Source of the DNA: UBA6054 sp964522095
GTDB lineage: Bacteria > Planctomycetota > Phycisphaerae > Phycisphaerales > UBA1924
Direction of reading: 5' to 3'
DNA length: 64,000 nt
NCBI GenBank assembly: GCA_964522095.1
Contig: CAZFSO010000004.1
Span: 9,399-73,398, forward strand
The translations under genes and the position numbers were made by a program. Positions 15,876 through 25,704 of this stretch are shown in pieces (position 1 is the first letter of the stretch; every line of letters begins with the position of its first letter). The notes beneath the pieces were generated by a model that did not search any database, had not been told where the DNA came from, and saw only the letters and a list, made by a program, of their open reading frames with translations.

Positions 15876-18536
15876 ATGCAGACAGGTCCGGAACGAACTC
15901 GCGGCGGCCTGACCCTGGAACTGGGGGAGGTCTCGGAAGCATCGCGGCTGCGTGAGCGGGCGCTGATCCTGGCGGCGCTCAACCAGGTGGACCCGTCGAC
16001 CTGGACGTCACGCGCCGCCTCGTCGGTCGTCGCGCCCGCACGCGGGCTGGACGACTCGACGGTCTCCGGCCCGCTGCTCGATCGCCCCTTGCTGCCGGGC
16101 CCCGACACCTTTCCGGGCTACACCATCCTGCGCGAGGTCCACCGGGGCGGGCAGGGCGTGGTGTATCTCGCCACGCAGCAGACCACCCGGCGGCGCGTCG
16201 CGGTGAAGGTGATCCACGGCGGCGCCACGCTCGGCCCGACCGGCAGGGCCCGGTTCGAGCGCGAGGTCCAGCTGCTCGGGCAACTGAACCACCCGAACAT
16301 CGTCAAACTGCACGACTCCGGCGTCACCAGCGACGGGAGCCTCTTCTACGTCATGGACTACGTGTCGGGCCGGGCGCTCGACGACGTGCTCCGCGAGCAG
16401 CGCCGCCGGTTCCGCGTCGAGTCTTCGAGGGCCCGCAGCCGGGCCGAGGGGCTGGACAGCGTCGACGGCGCCCTGCGGTTCTTCGCCAAGATCTGCGACG
16501 GCGTCAACGCCGCCCACCTCCGCGGCGTGATCCACCGCGACATCAAGCCCGCCAACGTCCGGGTCGACGAGCACGGCGAGCCGGTGCTGGTCGACTTCGG
16601 CCTGGCCAAGGTCTCCACCGCGGTGGGCGCCGAGCCCGGCGCGTCCGCGCCGATGACCCTGACCGGCCAGTTCGTCGGCTCGCTCCCCTGGGCCAGCCCC
16701 GAGCAGGCGGCGGGCGCGGGCGAGTCGATCGACCTGCGTTCGGACGTGTATTCCCTGGGCGTGATGCTCTACCAGATGCTCACGGGCGGGCAGTTCCCGT
16801 ACGCCGTCAGCGGGAACATGCGCGACGTCCTGGACAACATCCAGCGTGCCGACCCCGAGCCGCCCAGCAACGCGCGGCGCCAGATCAACAACGAGGTCGA
16901 GACCATCGTCCTCAAGGCGATCGCGAAGGAGAAGGACCGACGCTACCAGAGCGCTGGCGAACTCGCCCGCGACGTCCGGCGTTACCTGCGCGGCGAGCCG
17001 ATCGAGGCCAAGCGCGACGCGGGGTGGTACGTCATCCGCAAGACGCTCAACCGCCACCGGGTCGCCGCGACCTGCGCCGCGGCCGTCTGCCTGCTGGTGA
17101 CCGGCTCGGCGGTCGCGATGACCGCGATGTGGCGGCAGTCCGACGCCGCCCGGGCCGTCGCCGTGGCCCAGCGCGACCGGGCGGAAGACAACCTCGCGGC
17201 CGTGCGCGACCTGGCGAACACCTTCCTTTACGACTTCAACGACGCGATCGCCAACCTCCGCGGCGCGACGCGGGCGCGCGAGACGGTGCTCGCCAAGGCG
17301 CTGGAGTATCTTGAGATCCTCGCGGCCCAGCCGGACCACGGGCCGGCCGCGCTCGCGTCGCTTGCCGACGCGCACGAGCGCATCGGGGACCTCTACGGCG
17401 CGCTCAACTCGGCCAACCTCGGCTCGTCGGCCAAAGCGGCCGAGCACTACAGCGCCGCGCTGGAGATCCGCCAGCGCCTCGCCGTGGCCTTCCCCGACGA
17501 CCCGCACCACAAGTCGGCCCTCGCCCGGACCTGGGAACGCATCGGGGAGAGCCGGATCAAGCACGAGGACTTCTCGTCGGCGCTGGAGGCGTACGAGTGG
17601 GGCCGGCGCTTCGCCGAGCAGGCCGACGACACGCCCGCCCGTCTGGCGCTCGCGACGCGCGTCGCCGACGCCCACCGCCGGCTGGCCGAGGGCATGCGCG
17701 ATGACCCGCAGGCCTTCGCCGCCCGGATGGACCTGGCGGCGTCGATGTACGCCCAGGCCGACGCGGGCTGGGCCGCCCTCGACGCGCCCGAATCGCCGCG
17801 CCGCCGCGCGATCCTGGTCAGCAAGCAGGCCCAGACGCTCCTGCAGCGTGCGGCCGTGGCGACGCGCCACAACGATCTCGAAGCCGCGGGCGACCTGATC
17901 GGCACGGGCGCGGAGATGATCGGCCGGGTGCTGCCGCGGTTCGAGGCCATGCTGGCGGCGAGCCCGGCGGACTACCAGACCGCGCGTGACCTGTGGGTGG
18001 TCGTGCACTACCTCGGGCAGGCGCACTTCGAGGCCGCGGAGGTGCACGCCGGCCTCGGCGACGACGAGGCCGCCCGCCGGGCACGCGAGGAGGCGCTCGC
18101 GACCTTCACGCGCCTGCACGCCCTGGCCGAGTCGCTGGCGACCGACGAATCGAACATCGAGGCCCAGCGCGACCTGGGCGTCTCGACCAACAAACTCGGC
18201 AACACGCTGAGCGCGTTGGGACGCCTGGACGAGGCCCGGGACGCCTTCGAGCGGAACGTGGTGCTCTGGAAGGGCCTGTACGCCTCGGACCCCGTCGAGC
18301 GGCACCTGCGCGACCTCGGCGTCGGGCAGCACAAGGTGGCCGAGACGGACGAGCGTCTGGCCGACCACGCCGAGACGGAGGCCGAGCGCGTCGCGCTGCT
18401 CCGCCTGGCGCAGGCGGGGTACCAGACCGCGGAGGCAACCTTCCGCCAGTTCGAGACGCGGGGCGGTGACGCGGCGCGTCTGCTCAGGTCAGTCCGGGAG
18501 AGCCTGGACCGCGTCGCGGAGAAACTCGGCGGCTGA
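15876..18536 (+). CDS. Membrane Ser/Thr protein kinase with C-terminal TPR-like region
   Basis: 886-residue Hanks-type kinase. An 80-residue N-terminal extension is followed by the kinase domain at about 81-375: glycine loop HRGGQGVVY, ATP lysine Lys111 in VAVKVI, catalytic HRDIKPAN near residue 220, DFGLAK, and the ASPEQ activation segment. A single membrane helix (AATCAAAVCLLVTGSAVAM) follows at about 390-410. The rest is an alanine-rich helical region with TPR-like repeats, presumably extracytoplasmic. It likely senses a signal and phosphorylates cytoplasmic targets, most obviously the sigma factor encoded 44 bp upstream. The pairing is inferred from context. Confidence 0.92.
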   Translation: MQTGPERTRGGLTLELGEVSEASRLRERALILAALNQVDPSTWTSRAASSVVAPARGLDDSTVSGPLLDRPLLPGPDTFPGYTILREVHRGGQGVVYLATQQTTRRRVAVKVIHGGATLGPTGRARFEREVQLLGQLNHPNIVKLHDSGVTSDGSLFYVMDYVSGRALDDVLREQRRRFRVESSRARSRAEGLDSVDGALRFFAKICDGVNAAHLRGVIHRDIKPANVRVDEHGEPVLVDFGLAKVSTAVGAEPGASAPMTLTGQFVGSLPWASPEQAAGAGESIDLRSDVYSLGVMLYQMLTGGQFPYAVSGNMRDVLDNIQRADPEPPSNARRQINNEVETIVLKAIAKEKDRRYQSAGELARDVRRYLRGEPIEAKRDAGWYVIRKTLNRHRVAATCAAAVCLLVTGSAVAMTAMWRQSDAARAVAVAQRDRAEDNLAAVRDLANTFLYDFNDAIANLRGATRARETVLAKALEYLEILAAQPDHGPAALASLADAHERIGDLYGALNSANLGSSAKAAEHYSAALEIRQRLAVAFPDDPHHKSALARTWERIGESRIKHEDFSSALEAYEWGRRFAEQADDTPARLALATRVADAHRRLAEGMRDDPQAFAARMDLAASMYAQADAGWAALDAPESPRRRAILVSKQAQTLLQRAAVATRHNDLEAAGDLIGTGAEMIGRVLPRFEAMLAASPADYQTARDLWVVVHYLGQAHFEAAEVHAGLGDDEAARRAREEALATFTRLHALAESLATDESNIEAQRDLGVSTNKLGNTLSALGRLDEARDAFERNVVLWKGLYASDPVERHLRDLGVGQHKVAETDERLADHAETEAERVALLRLAQAGYQTAEATFRQFETRGGDAARLLRSVRESLDRVAEKLGG

Positions 18537-18623
18537 ACCGTTCCCGGGACGTCGGCAGGAGGAGGCCGGCGGCTCGGGGCAGCCGTGCAACCGGGGTGCA
18601 GACCCCACGAGAGAGGTGCAGAC

Positions 18624-20612
18624 ATGCGAGCCGTGAGCCGATCAATCATCGCCGCGGGGCCCTTGGTCCTCGCGGCCGGGCACGCCGTGGCCCAGCAGGA
18701 CGCGTTCTGGTCCAACCCGGCCGGCGGCTGGTGGTCCGACAGCGGGAACTGGGCGTCCGGTGTGGTGCCCAACAACAGCGGCTCGAACCTGTTCAATGCC
18801 GTGCTCGACCTCCAGGGGGGCGTGTATCAGGTGGACCTCGACGTCGACGTGTCGCTGCAGAACCTCTCGCTGCTCGGCGCCGACACGCGCCTGAACCTGG
18901 GTTCGCGGAGCCTCACGGTGCACGAGAACCTCAGCGTCGTCAACGCGACGATCGTCCGGGGCGGGTTCGAGAACGACCTGACGGTCAACGGCCAACTCAG
19001 GCTCCAGGACTCCATGCTGATGTACGCGGGCGTGGTGACCTCGAACGGCAGCGTTGTGCTCGACGGCGACTACGAGATCGACATCTGCAACACCGGCGTC
19101 GACCACTACGGCTCCGGCGGCATCCTCTGGCAGGGCGCCGCCAACCTGCGCATCGACTCGAACGGCTGGCTGACCAACGGGCCCGGGTCGACCTTCACCA
19201 TCGCCCCGGGCGCGAGCAAGTCGATCGTCGGCGACGGCACGGGCCGGCTGAACAACTACGGCACGCTCATCGTCGGCTCGGGCGGCCGCGGCGAGCAGGC
19301 AAACGTCACGGTCAACGACGTCATCTTCAACAACGCCGGCGCGGTCGTCGTGGAGGGCGGTTCGCTGACGCTCAACACGCCCAACAACCTGGCCCCGGGC
19401 GGCGTGCTCGGCGAGGGATCGTGGTCGGTGCGCAACGGGGCCGTCCTGGACTTCGGCCAGTGGGGCTTCCACACGCTGGCCGCGGAGGTCAGCATCTCCG
19501 GCGCCGGGTCGTCGTTCACGCAGATCGCCGGCCTGACCGAGATCTCCGCCACCGGGCGCTTCGAGGTGCTCGACGGCTACGGCTTCGAGGCGGGGGCCGC
19601 GTTCTTCAACCACGGCGAGATCGCCGTCGGCGCGGGGTCGTCGTTCAGCACGTCGGTCTTCGGGCTCGGCAACCTGAACGGGACGACGCTGGCGGGCGGC
19701 GCCTACCGCGTCGCCGGGTTTTTCGACTCGGGCGCCGAACGCATCACCCACCTGGCGGGGGCGCAAGTCGCGCTGATCGGCGCGGACGCCCAGTTCGCCG
19801 GCATCGAGGCCATCGAGCACGTCGGGTCCGGCGCCCGCTTCGCCATCGACCAGGGGCGCAACTTCACCACTCAGGGCGACCTGACCGTGGTGGCCGGGGG
19901 GGCCATCGGCGTGGGCGAGGGGTCGGTCCTGACGGTGAACGGCACGCTGACGAACAACCGCCCGGACGGCTCGTTCGCGGACGGGCACTTCGAGGTCACG
20001 GGCACGCTCGTCGCGAGCGGGCTGCAGGTCAACCGCATCGACGGGGAACTCGTCCTCAACGGGGCCAACTCGGCCGTGCTCGACCAGCACGGCAACGACG
20101 CCCTGGCCGGGCTCTCGGGGATCGGCGAGTCCGGCGTGCTCCGCCTGCGCGAGGGCCGGTCGCTCGAGACCATCGGCAACCTGACCGTCGAGGGCGTGCT
20201 CGCCATCGAGGGCCCCGGCGAGGGGCGCTCGGGCACGGACTGCGTGCTCGACATCGGGGGCCAACTGCACTTCGCGGACACCGCGGTGCTCTCGATGCTC
20301 ATCGACGGGTCCACCGGACGCCAGCGCGGCGAGATTCTCTCGGCCGCGACCCGCATCGACGAGGGCGCCACGCTTGAACTCGTCCTCGCCGAGGGCGTGT
20401 CGCTGAACCTCGGCGACACCATCCGCCTGCTTGAAACCGGGGCCCTGTCCGGCACGTTCAGCACCGTGGTCGGCACCGACATCGGCGCAGGGCTGTGGTT
20501 CGAGGTCGTCCAGGACGCCGGCGCGGTCTACGCGGTCGTCGTGCCCGCCCCGGGGGCGGCCGGGCTGCTCGGGCTCGCGGGGCTGGCGGCGACCCGGCGG
20601 CGACGCCGCTGA
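18624..20612 (+). CDS. Secreted beta-repeat surface protein with PEP-CTERM-like sorting tail
   Basis: 662-residue exported protein. The ATG at 18624 follows a GAGAGAGG ribosome site and gives a signal peptide ending near AVAQQ; an earlier in-frame ATG at 18585 would only add an unlikely leader. The mature start AFWSNPAGGWWSDSGNWASG is typical of planctomycete autotransporter-like or beta-helix proteins, and the body is a long series of short strands rich in Gly, Asn and Thr. The C-terminus VVPAPGAAGLLGLAGLA followed by basic residues (RRRRR) has the layout of a PEP-CTERM anchor: proline motif, membrane helix, Arg cluster. Probably cell-surface or matrix material; enzymatic function is not visible. 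Confidence 0.8.
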   Translation: MRAVSRSIIAAGPLVLAAGHAVAQQDAFWSNPAGGWWSDSGNWASGVVPNNSGSNLFNAVLDLQGGVYQVDLDVDVSLQNLSLLGADTRLNLGSRSLTVHENLSVVNATIVRGGFENDLTVNGQLRLQDSMLMYAGVVTSNGSVVLDGDYEIDICNTGVDHYGSGGILWQGAANLRIDSNGWLTNGPGSTFTIAPGASKSIVGDGTGRLNNYGTLIVGSGGRGEQANVTVNDVIFNNAGAVVVEGGSLTLNTPNNLAPGGVLGEGSWSVRNGAVLDFGQWGFHTLAAEVSISGAGSSFTQIAGLTEISATGRFEVLDGYGFEAGAAFFNHGEIAVGAGSSFSTSVFGLGNLNGTTLAGGAYRVAGFFDSGAERITHLAGAQVALIGADAQFAGIEAIEHVGSGARFAIDQGRNFTTQGDLTVVAGGAIGVGEGSVLTVNGTLTNNRPDGSFADGHFEVTGTLVASGLQVNRIDGELVLNGANSAVLDQHGNDALAGLSGIGESGVLRLREGRSLETIGNLTVEGVLAIEGPGEGRSGTDCVLDIGGQLHFADTAVLSMLIDGSTGRQRGEILSAATRIDEGATLELVLAEGVSLNLGDTIRLLETGALSGTFSTVVGTDIGAGLWFEVVQDAGAVYAVVVPAPGAAGLLGLAGLAATRRRRR

Positions 20613-20615
20613 CGC

Positions 20616-21512
20616 TCAGCGCTCAAACTCGCCGACCCGCCCGGTGGGCGTGCTGGCCCAGTGCATCTTGCCGAGCAGCGTGCGCCAGTAACTCACCGCC
20701 GGGTCCGAGACGAACCGGACGGTGCGCCGGCCGCTGCGGATCCGCACGAGGTCGCCCTCGCCGAGGCGGTGGTGGCCCTGGCCGTCGATGAGCAGCGTCG
20801 TGCCCGCCTCCTCGGTGGCGTTGACGCTCCGGACGCCGATGTCGATGGGGGTGTCCGCGCGGAGCACGATCGGGCGGAAACTCAGCGAGTGCGCGGCGAT
20901 GGGCGTGATCACGCAGGCGTCGACCCCCGGCGCCACGATCGGCCCGCCCGCCGAGATGTTGTACGCGGTCGACCCCAGGGGCGTCGAGACGATCAGCCCG
21001 TCGCCCGACACGGTCGGGCCGGGCTGGGCGTCGATGGTCAGGTCCAGCGTGATCATCCGGTACGGCGGCCCGGCGGTGACGACGAGTTCGTTGAGCGCGG
21101 TGGCGCTGTACCGCAATGTGCCGTCCGGGCCGACCACGTCGCCGTCCAGCGTCCGGTGCTCGTGCGTCCGCAACGCCGCCGGGCCGAGCAGGGCCTCTGC
21201 CGACCGGCTGAACGCCCCGAGTTCGTACCCGGCCATGAAGCCGACCTTGCCCGTGTTGATCCCCAGCAGCGGCGTGTCGAAGTCCAGGCACGCCCGGGCG
21301 GCCGAGAGGATGGTCCCGTCGCCGCCCATCACGACGATCAGGTCGGGCGCCCCCTCGGACAACGCGCCCGACGCGACGGCCGCCGGCAGGTCGGCCGAGT
21401 CGACCTGCCCGACCAGGCGCCCGTGCCGCTCGATGAGTCGGCGCACGTCGCCGGCCGCCGCCACCGCCCGGGGCTTGCGCGGGTTGATGACCAGCAGGGC
21501 GGATCGTGCCAT
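20616..21512 (-). CDS. nadK: NAD kinase
   Basis: Phosphorylates NAD to NADP with ATP or polyphosphate. The 298-residue protein shows the diagnostic VVMGGDGTILSAAR loop, GINTGKVGFMAGYEL, an ALNELVVTAG segment, and the glycine-rich SGDGLIVSTPLGSTAYNISAGG motif. It is the last gene of a minus-strand set (prenyl synthase, dxs, nadK), 45 bp after dxs, and ends 3 bp from the convergent surface-protein gene. NADPH supply for isoprenoid synthesis is a plausible reason for the clustering. Confidence 0.96.
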   Translation of the reverse strand: MARSALLVINPRKPRAVAAAGDVRRLIERHGRLVGQVDSADLPAAVASGALSEGAPDLIVVMGGDGTILSAARACLDFDTPLLGINTGKVGFMAGYELGAFSRSAEALLGPAALRTHEHRTLDGDVVGPDGTLRYSATALNELVVTAGPPYRMITLDLTIDAQPGPTVSGDGLIVSTPLGSTAYNISAGGPIVAPGVDACVITPIAAHSLSFRPIVLRADTPIDIGVRSVNATEEAGTTLLIDGQGHHRLGEGDLVRIRSGRRTVRFVSDPAVSYWRTLLGKMHWASTPTGRVGEFER

Positions 21513-21557
21513 CGGGTCGGGTGCTCCGCGACGGGGTGAAGGAGGGGCGGTTGCGCG

Positions 21558-23555
21558 TCAGGCGTTCGGGGCCGGCTCGGCGCGGCGCGCCGGTGCGGCC
21601 GCGACGAACCGCTCGTGGTGGGCGGGGTCGGCGGCGTGTCGGATCATCCGGGCGATGCCTTCGGCGTCGAGCCCGACCTCGGCGAGTTGGTTGCGCCTGG
21701 GGTCCTGCATGACCCACTGGTCCGGGATCCCGTGCCGCACGATGCGCGACGCGTCCAGGCCCAGTTCCTGGGCGGTCTCCAGGACCGCCGAACCGAAGCC
21801 GCCGACCACGGTGTGGTCCTCGAGGGTGAGCACCGGGACGCCGCGTGAGAGCAGGGCGCGCACCAGGCCGGCGTCGACCGGCTTGGCGAACCGGGCGTCC
21901 CACACGCCCACGCGGTACTCCTCGCCGAGCAGGTCGCGGGCGTCCATCGCGGCGATGGCCGGCGTGCCGAAAGCGAGCACCGCCACGTCGGGGCGGGCGG
22001 CGTCCAGGTCGGCGAACTCGGGCGTGAGCAGGCGGGCCTTGCCGGGCTCGAAGGCGGGGCAGGGCAGATCGGTGAACCGGGCCGAGCAGTCGTCGCGGGG
22101 GTAACGCACCGCGGTCAGGCCGCCCTCCCAGTCGTGCATGAACTCCAGCGACGCAACGAGGCTCGGCTCGTCGATGGCGGCCATGATCACGGCGTCGGGC
22201 AGCGTCCGGAGCAGGGCCACGTCGCAGAAGCCGTGGTGCACCGCGCCGTCCCCGCCGACCAGCCCGGCGCGGTCCAGGCACAGGCGGACGGCCAGGCCCT
22301 GGAGCGCGACCTCCTGGAACGCCTGGTCGAAGGCGCGCTGCAGGAAGGTCGAGTAGACCGCGAAGAACGGGCGCAGGCCGACCTTGGCCATGCCCGCCAT
22401 CATGTCCATCGCGTGGCTCTCGCAGATGCCCGTGTCGAAGCAGCGGTCGGGGAAGCGCGCCAGCGCCTTGGCGACGCCGGTGCCGTCGGGCATGGCGGCC
22501 GTCGTCGCGACGATCTTGGGGTCGCGCTCCATCAGGTCGGCCAGGGCGTCGGCGAAGGCCGCGGTGAAGGACCGCCCGCCTGACTTCATCTCCACGCGGC
22601 AGCCGAGCACCTCGTCGCGTTCGACCTTGAAGGCCTTTGGCGAGTGGAACCGCGTCGCGTCGCTCTCGGCCACGTCCAGGCCCTTGCCCTTGACGGTCTT
22701 GACGTGCAGGACCATGGGCCGGTCGAGGTCGCGGGCCTCGCTGAGGAACTCGATCAGGGTCGGCAGGTCGTGGCCGTCGATCGGCCCGACGGTCAGCAGG
22801 CCGAACTTCTCGAACCAGGAGTCCTCGGCGATGGCCGCCTTGGTCATCTCGCCCATGCGGTGGTAGGCCTCACGGAGCATGCCCCCGCCGGGCATGTGGC
22901 GCAGGAACTCTTTGGCGCCCTTCTTCAGGTCGGCGTAGGTGTGGCTGACCCGGACCCGGTCGAAGTACTGGGCCATCGCGCCCTGGGGCTTGCTGATGCT
23001 CATCCCGTTGTCGTTGAGGACGACCAGGAACTGTCGCTTGAGGACGCCCGCGCCGTTGAGGCCCTCCATCGCCACGCCGTTGACGATCGACGCGTCGCCG
23101 ATGATCGTCGCGACGCGTCGCCCGCCGGGGTTGGTTCTCGGGTCGAAGGCCTCGCCGTTGATCGTGTCGCCCCGGGCCATGCCGACCGCGGTGGAGATGC
23201 CCGTGCCCGCGTGGCCCACGCGGAACAGGTCGTAGCGGGACTCGTCCGGCTCGGGGAACCCCGCCATGCCCTGGCGGGTCCGGAGTTTGCCAAGGAGGGG
23301 GTACCGCCCGGTGATCAGTTTGTGCGGGTAGCACTGGTGCCCGACATCGAAGAGCAGGCGGTCGTGCCCGAAGTCGAAGACGCGGTGCATCGCCAGCGTC
23401 AGTTCGACCACGCCGAGGTTCGGCGCCAGGTGCCCCCCGGTGGTGGACACCTGCTCGATGATCGCCTGGCGGATCTCGCCCGCCAGTTCGCCGAGTTGTT
23501 CCACGCTCAGGCGGCGCAGGTCCTGGGGGCCGGTCAAGGATTGGAGCAGCGTCAT
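21558..23555 (-). CDS. dxs: 1-deoxy-D-xylulose-5-phosphate synthase
   Basis: Thiamine-diphosphate enzyme that condenses pyruvate and glyceraldehyde 3-phosphate, the first step of the MEP isoprenoid pathway. 665 residues, near the usual length. Marks: GGHLAPNLGVVELTLAMH, the TPP/Mg motif GDASIVNGVAMEGLN with LNDNGMSIS, and transketolase-type FDVGHQCYPHK and DRAGLVGGDGAVHHG. Order on the minus strand is prenyl synthase, dxs, nadK; the gap to the upstream gene is 104 bp with no obvious terminator. Confidence 0.97.
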   Translation of the reverse strand: MTLLQSLTGPQDLRRLSVEQLGELAGEIRQAIIEQVSTTGGHLAPNLGVVELTLAMHRVFDFGHDRLLFDVGHQCYPHKLITGRYPLLGKLRTRQGMAGFPEPDESRYDLFRVGHAGTGISTAVGMARGDTINGEAFDPRTNPGGRRVATIIGDASIVNGVAMEGLNGAGVLKRQFLVVLNDNGMSISKPQGAMAQYFDRVRVSHTYADLKKGAKEFLRHMPGGGMLREAYHRMGEMTKAAIAEDSWFEKFGLLTVGPIDGHDLPTLIEFLSEARDLDRPMVLHVKTVKGKGLDVAESDATRFHSPKAFKVERDEVLGCRVEMKSGGRSFTAAFADALADLMERDPKIVATTAAMPDGTGVAKALARFPDRCFDTGICESHAMDMMAGMAKVGLRPFFAVYSTFLQRAFDQAFQEVALQGLAVRLCLDRAGLVGGDGAVHHGFCDVALLRTLPDAVIMAAIDEPSLVASLEFMHDWEGGLTAVRYPRDDCSARFTDLPCPAFEPGKARLLTPEFADLDAARPDVAVLAFGTPAIAAMDARDLLGEEYRVGVWDARFAKPVDAGLVRALLSRGVPVLTLEDHTVVGGFGSAVLETAQELGLDASRIVRHGIPDQWVMQDPRRNQLAEVGLDAEGIARMIRHAADPAHHERFVAAAPARRAEPAPNA

Positions 23556-23659
23556 TGCACCCCCGGGGGAAACAGGCAGCGGTCAGCGTGCATTCTAAGC
23601 GCGCCGCCCGCGGCCCGCACCGCGTACGCCGGTTCGGGTGGGCTTGTTCGCCGGCCCGC

Positions 23660-24541
23660 TCAGCGGTCGCGCCGCGCCATGGCCCGGCTCAGTTCCAGCA
23701 GCGGACGGGCCGACGGGCCCAAGGGCGCCAGGGCGGCCTCCGCGTCCGCCTGGAGTCGCTCGACCTCCCGCCGGGAACCCTCCAGCCCGAGAACCAGCGG
23801 GTAGGTCAGTTTGCCCGCCTGGGCGTCCTTGCCCGTGGCCTTGCCCACCGTGTCCGGGGCGCCGGTCGCGTCGAGCAGGTCGTCGACGATCTGGAAGATC
23901 AGGCCCAGGTCGTCGGCGAACCGGGTGATCGCGTCCAGTTCCGCCGAGCCCGTGCCGGCGCCCCCCAGGATCGCCCCCATGCGGCACGCCGCCCGGATCA
24001 GCGCGCCGGTCTTGTTGCGGTGGATCAGTTCCAGTTGCTGGCGGGGACCGAGCCGGCCGGGCTCGGCGTCGACGCCCAGGGTGTCGTGGATCTGCCCGGC
24101 GATCATCGCCCGGGTCCCCCGGCCCAGTTCCCGGACGAGCGCCACCCGAACCGCGCCGTCGAGCCCGTTCTCCGTGCGCCAGATGGCCTCGTACGCCAGG
24201 TTGAGCATGGCGTCGCCCGCCAGGATGGCCATGGCCTCGCCCGCGTGCCGGTGCAGGGTCGGGCGGCCGCGGCGCAGGTCGTCGTCGTCGAGCGCCGGGA
24301 GGTCGTCGTGGACGAGGCTGAAGGCGTGCACGAGTTCCACCGCCATGCCGCCCGGCAACGAGTCCTTGCCCACGCCCCCGACCGCCTCGGCCGACCGCCA
24401 CGCGAGCGTCGGGCGCAGGCGTTTGCCGCCGCCCAGCAGGGCGTACCGCACCGCGTCCCGGAGCGTTTCCGGCACGTCGCTGGTCGCGATGAACGCGGCG
24501 AGGGCGTCGTCAACCTGCTGGATCACCGCGTCGTGCGCCAT
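23660..24541 (-). CDS. ispA: Short-chain polyprenyl diphosphate synthase (farnesyl/geranylgeranyl type)
   Basis: Isoprenyl diphosphate synthase, 293 residues, condensing isopentenyl diphosphate onto an allylic primer. The first aspartate-rich motif is HDDLPALDDDDLRRGRPT, with two residues inserted between the Asp pairs as in bacterial FPP synthases, and the second is IFQIVDDLLD. GGGKRLRPTL binds the substrate phosphate. It lies upstream of dxs on the same strand. Product length (C15 or C20) cannot be decided; the inserted residues favour the ispA type. Confidence 0.92.
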   Translation of the reverse strand: MAHDAVIQQVDDALAAFIATSDVPETLRDAVRYALLGGGKRLRPTLAWRSAEAVGGVGKDSLPGGMAVELVHAFSLVHDDLPALDDDDLRRGRPTLHRHAGEAMAILAGDAMLNLAYEAIWRTENGLDGAVRVALVRELGRGTRAMIAGQIHDTLGVDAEPGRLGPRQQLELIHRNKTGALIRAACRMGAILGGAGTGSAELDAITRFADDLGLIFQIVDDLLDATGAPDTVGKATGKDAQAGKLTYPLVLGLEGSRREVERLQADAEAALAPLGPSARPLLELSRAMARRDR

Positions 24542-24619
24542 GGCCAGCCATCGTACGGTGCCGTCCGGGCGGTGGGGGGAGGGGCGTCACTACCGGCGGG
24601 CTGGCGATACCATCGGGCC

Positions 24620-25246
24620 GTGTTCGAGCAGGCGCTGACCATATTCCGGGCGGGCGGTTGGGTGATGTACCCGCTGCTGCTGCTCTCGCTGCTGACCGTG
24701 ACGCTCGTCGTCGAGCGGGCGGTCTACTGGGCGCGCAACCTCGGCACCGGACGCCGCTTTGCGCTCTACCTGGCCGATCTGGCGGGCGGCCCGAACGGGC
24801 GGGCCCGCGCGCTGGACCGGGCCCGCAAGGACCGCACGCCGCTCGGCGACCTGCTGCGTCTGCTCGACCGGCTCGACCAGCCGGTCAGCGAGGGGGCCGC
24901 GGTGGCCGCGATCGAGTCGCTGCGCCCGCCGATCGAGCGGTCGGCGGCGGTGCTGGGCGTGGTCATCGCCGCGGCCCCGCTGCTGGGGATTCTCGGGACG
25001 GTCACGGGGATCATCCAGAGTTTCGACCTGCTGGGCAACGCGAGCGGCGTGACCGACCCCGTGGGCGTGGCGGGGGGCATCGCCGAGGCGCTCTACACCA
25101 CCGCGTTCGGCCTGACCGTCGCCCTGATCGCCGTCTTCCCGCACGCGTTCTTCCGGGCACGGTCCGAGCGCATGCTCGCTCGGCTGGAGTCGCTCGCGGG
25201 AGCGTTCGTCGACGCCGGACCGGGCGGCGCCCCACGGGCCGCTTAG
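24620..25246 (+). CDS. TolQ/ExbB/MotA-family proton channel protein
   Basis: 208-residue membrane protein. Three helices are visible: residues 10-30 (WVMYPLLLLSLLTVTLVVER), about 110-135 (AAAPLLGILGTVTGII), and about 150-175 (GGIAEALYTTAFGLTVALIA). The GILGTVTGII and EALYTTAFGL segments are the family core. The start is a GTG at 24620 with no clear ribosome site. Such proteins normally work with an ExbD/TolR partner, but the next gene is a convergent PTS component whose stop overlaps by 4 bp, so this copy is an orphan. Confidence 0.88.
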   Translation: MFEQALTIFRAGGWVMYPLLLLSLLTVTLVVERAVYWARNLGTGRRFALYLADLAGGPNGRARALDRARKDRTPLGDLLRLLDRLDQPVSEGAAVAAIESLRPPIERSAAVLGVVIAAAPLLGILGTVTGIIQSFDLLGNASGVTDPVGVAGGIAEALYTTAFGLTVALIAVFPHAFFRARSERMLARLESLAGAFVDAGPGGAPRAA

Positions 25247-25704
25247 CGGGCCGCGTCCTGCTGGACGACGAGTTCGAAGATCTCTTCGGGCGACTTCGCG
25301 GCGTAGATCTTTTCGCGGAAGGCCTCGCTGGACATCAGGCGGCTGACCCGGGCCAGGGCCTGGATGTGGTCGCTCGTGCGGTCCGGCGGCGAGGCGAGCA
25401 GCACGACCAGGCGCACCGGCTGGTTGTCGATGGCCTCGAAGTCCAGCGGCTGGGCAGGCTTGCCGATCGCCATGGCCAGGCCCTGCATGCCGGCGTTCTT
25501 GCCGTGCGGGATGGCCAGCCCGTGCCCGATGCCGGTGGTCCGGGTCTGCTCGCGCGTCCAGACGGCCTCTTCCAGGCCCGCGGGGTCGTCGACCTTGCCG
25601 GCGGCCGCCAGAACCCCGACCAGTTCCGCGATGACCGCCTGCTTGTCGTCGCCCGACAGCGGCGATCGCACGCACTCAACCGAGAGGATCTCGCTTAGTT
25701 GCAT
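25243..25704 (-). CDS. PTS fructose/nitrogen-type EIIA domain protein
   Basis: 153-residue EIIA(Fru)/PtsN-like protein. The phosphorylated histidine is His67 in GIGHGLAIPHGK. It has no membrane domain and no other PTS gene beside it, so a regulatory role like that of PtsN is more likely than sugar uptake. Overlaps the convergent ExbB-like gene by 4 bp. Confidence 0.92.
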   Translation of the reverse strand: MQLSEILSVECVRSPLSGDDKQAVIAELVGVLAAAGKVDDPAGLEEAVWTREQTRTTGIGHGLAIPHGKNAGMQGLAMAIGKPAQPLDFEAIDNQPVRLVVLLASPPDRTSDHIQALARVSRLMSSEAFREKIYAAKSPEEIFELVVQQDAAR

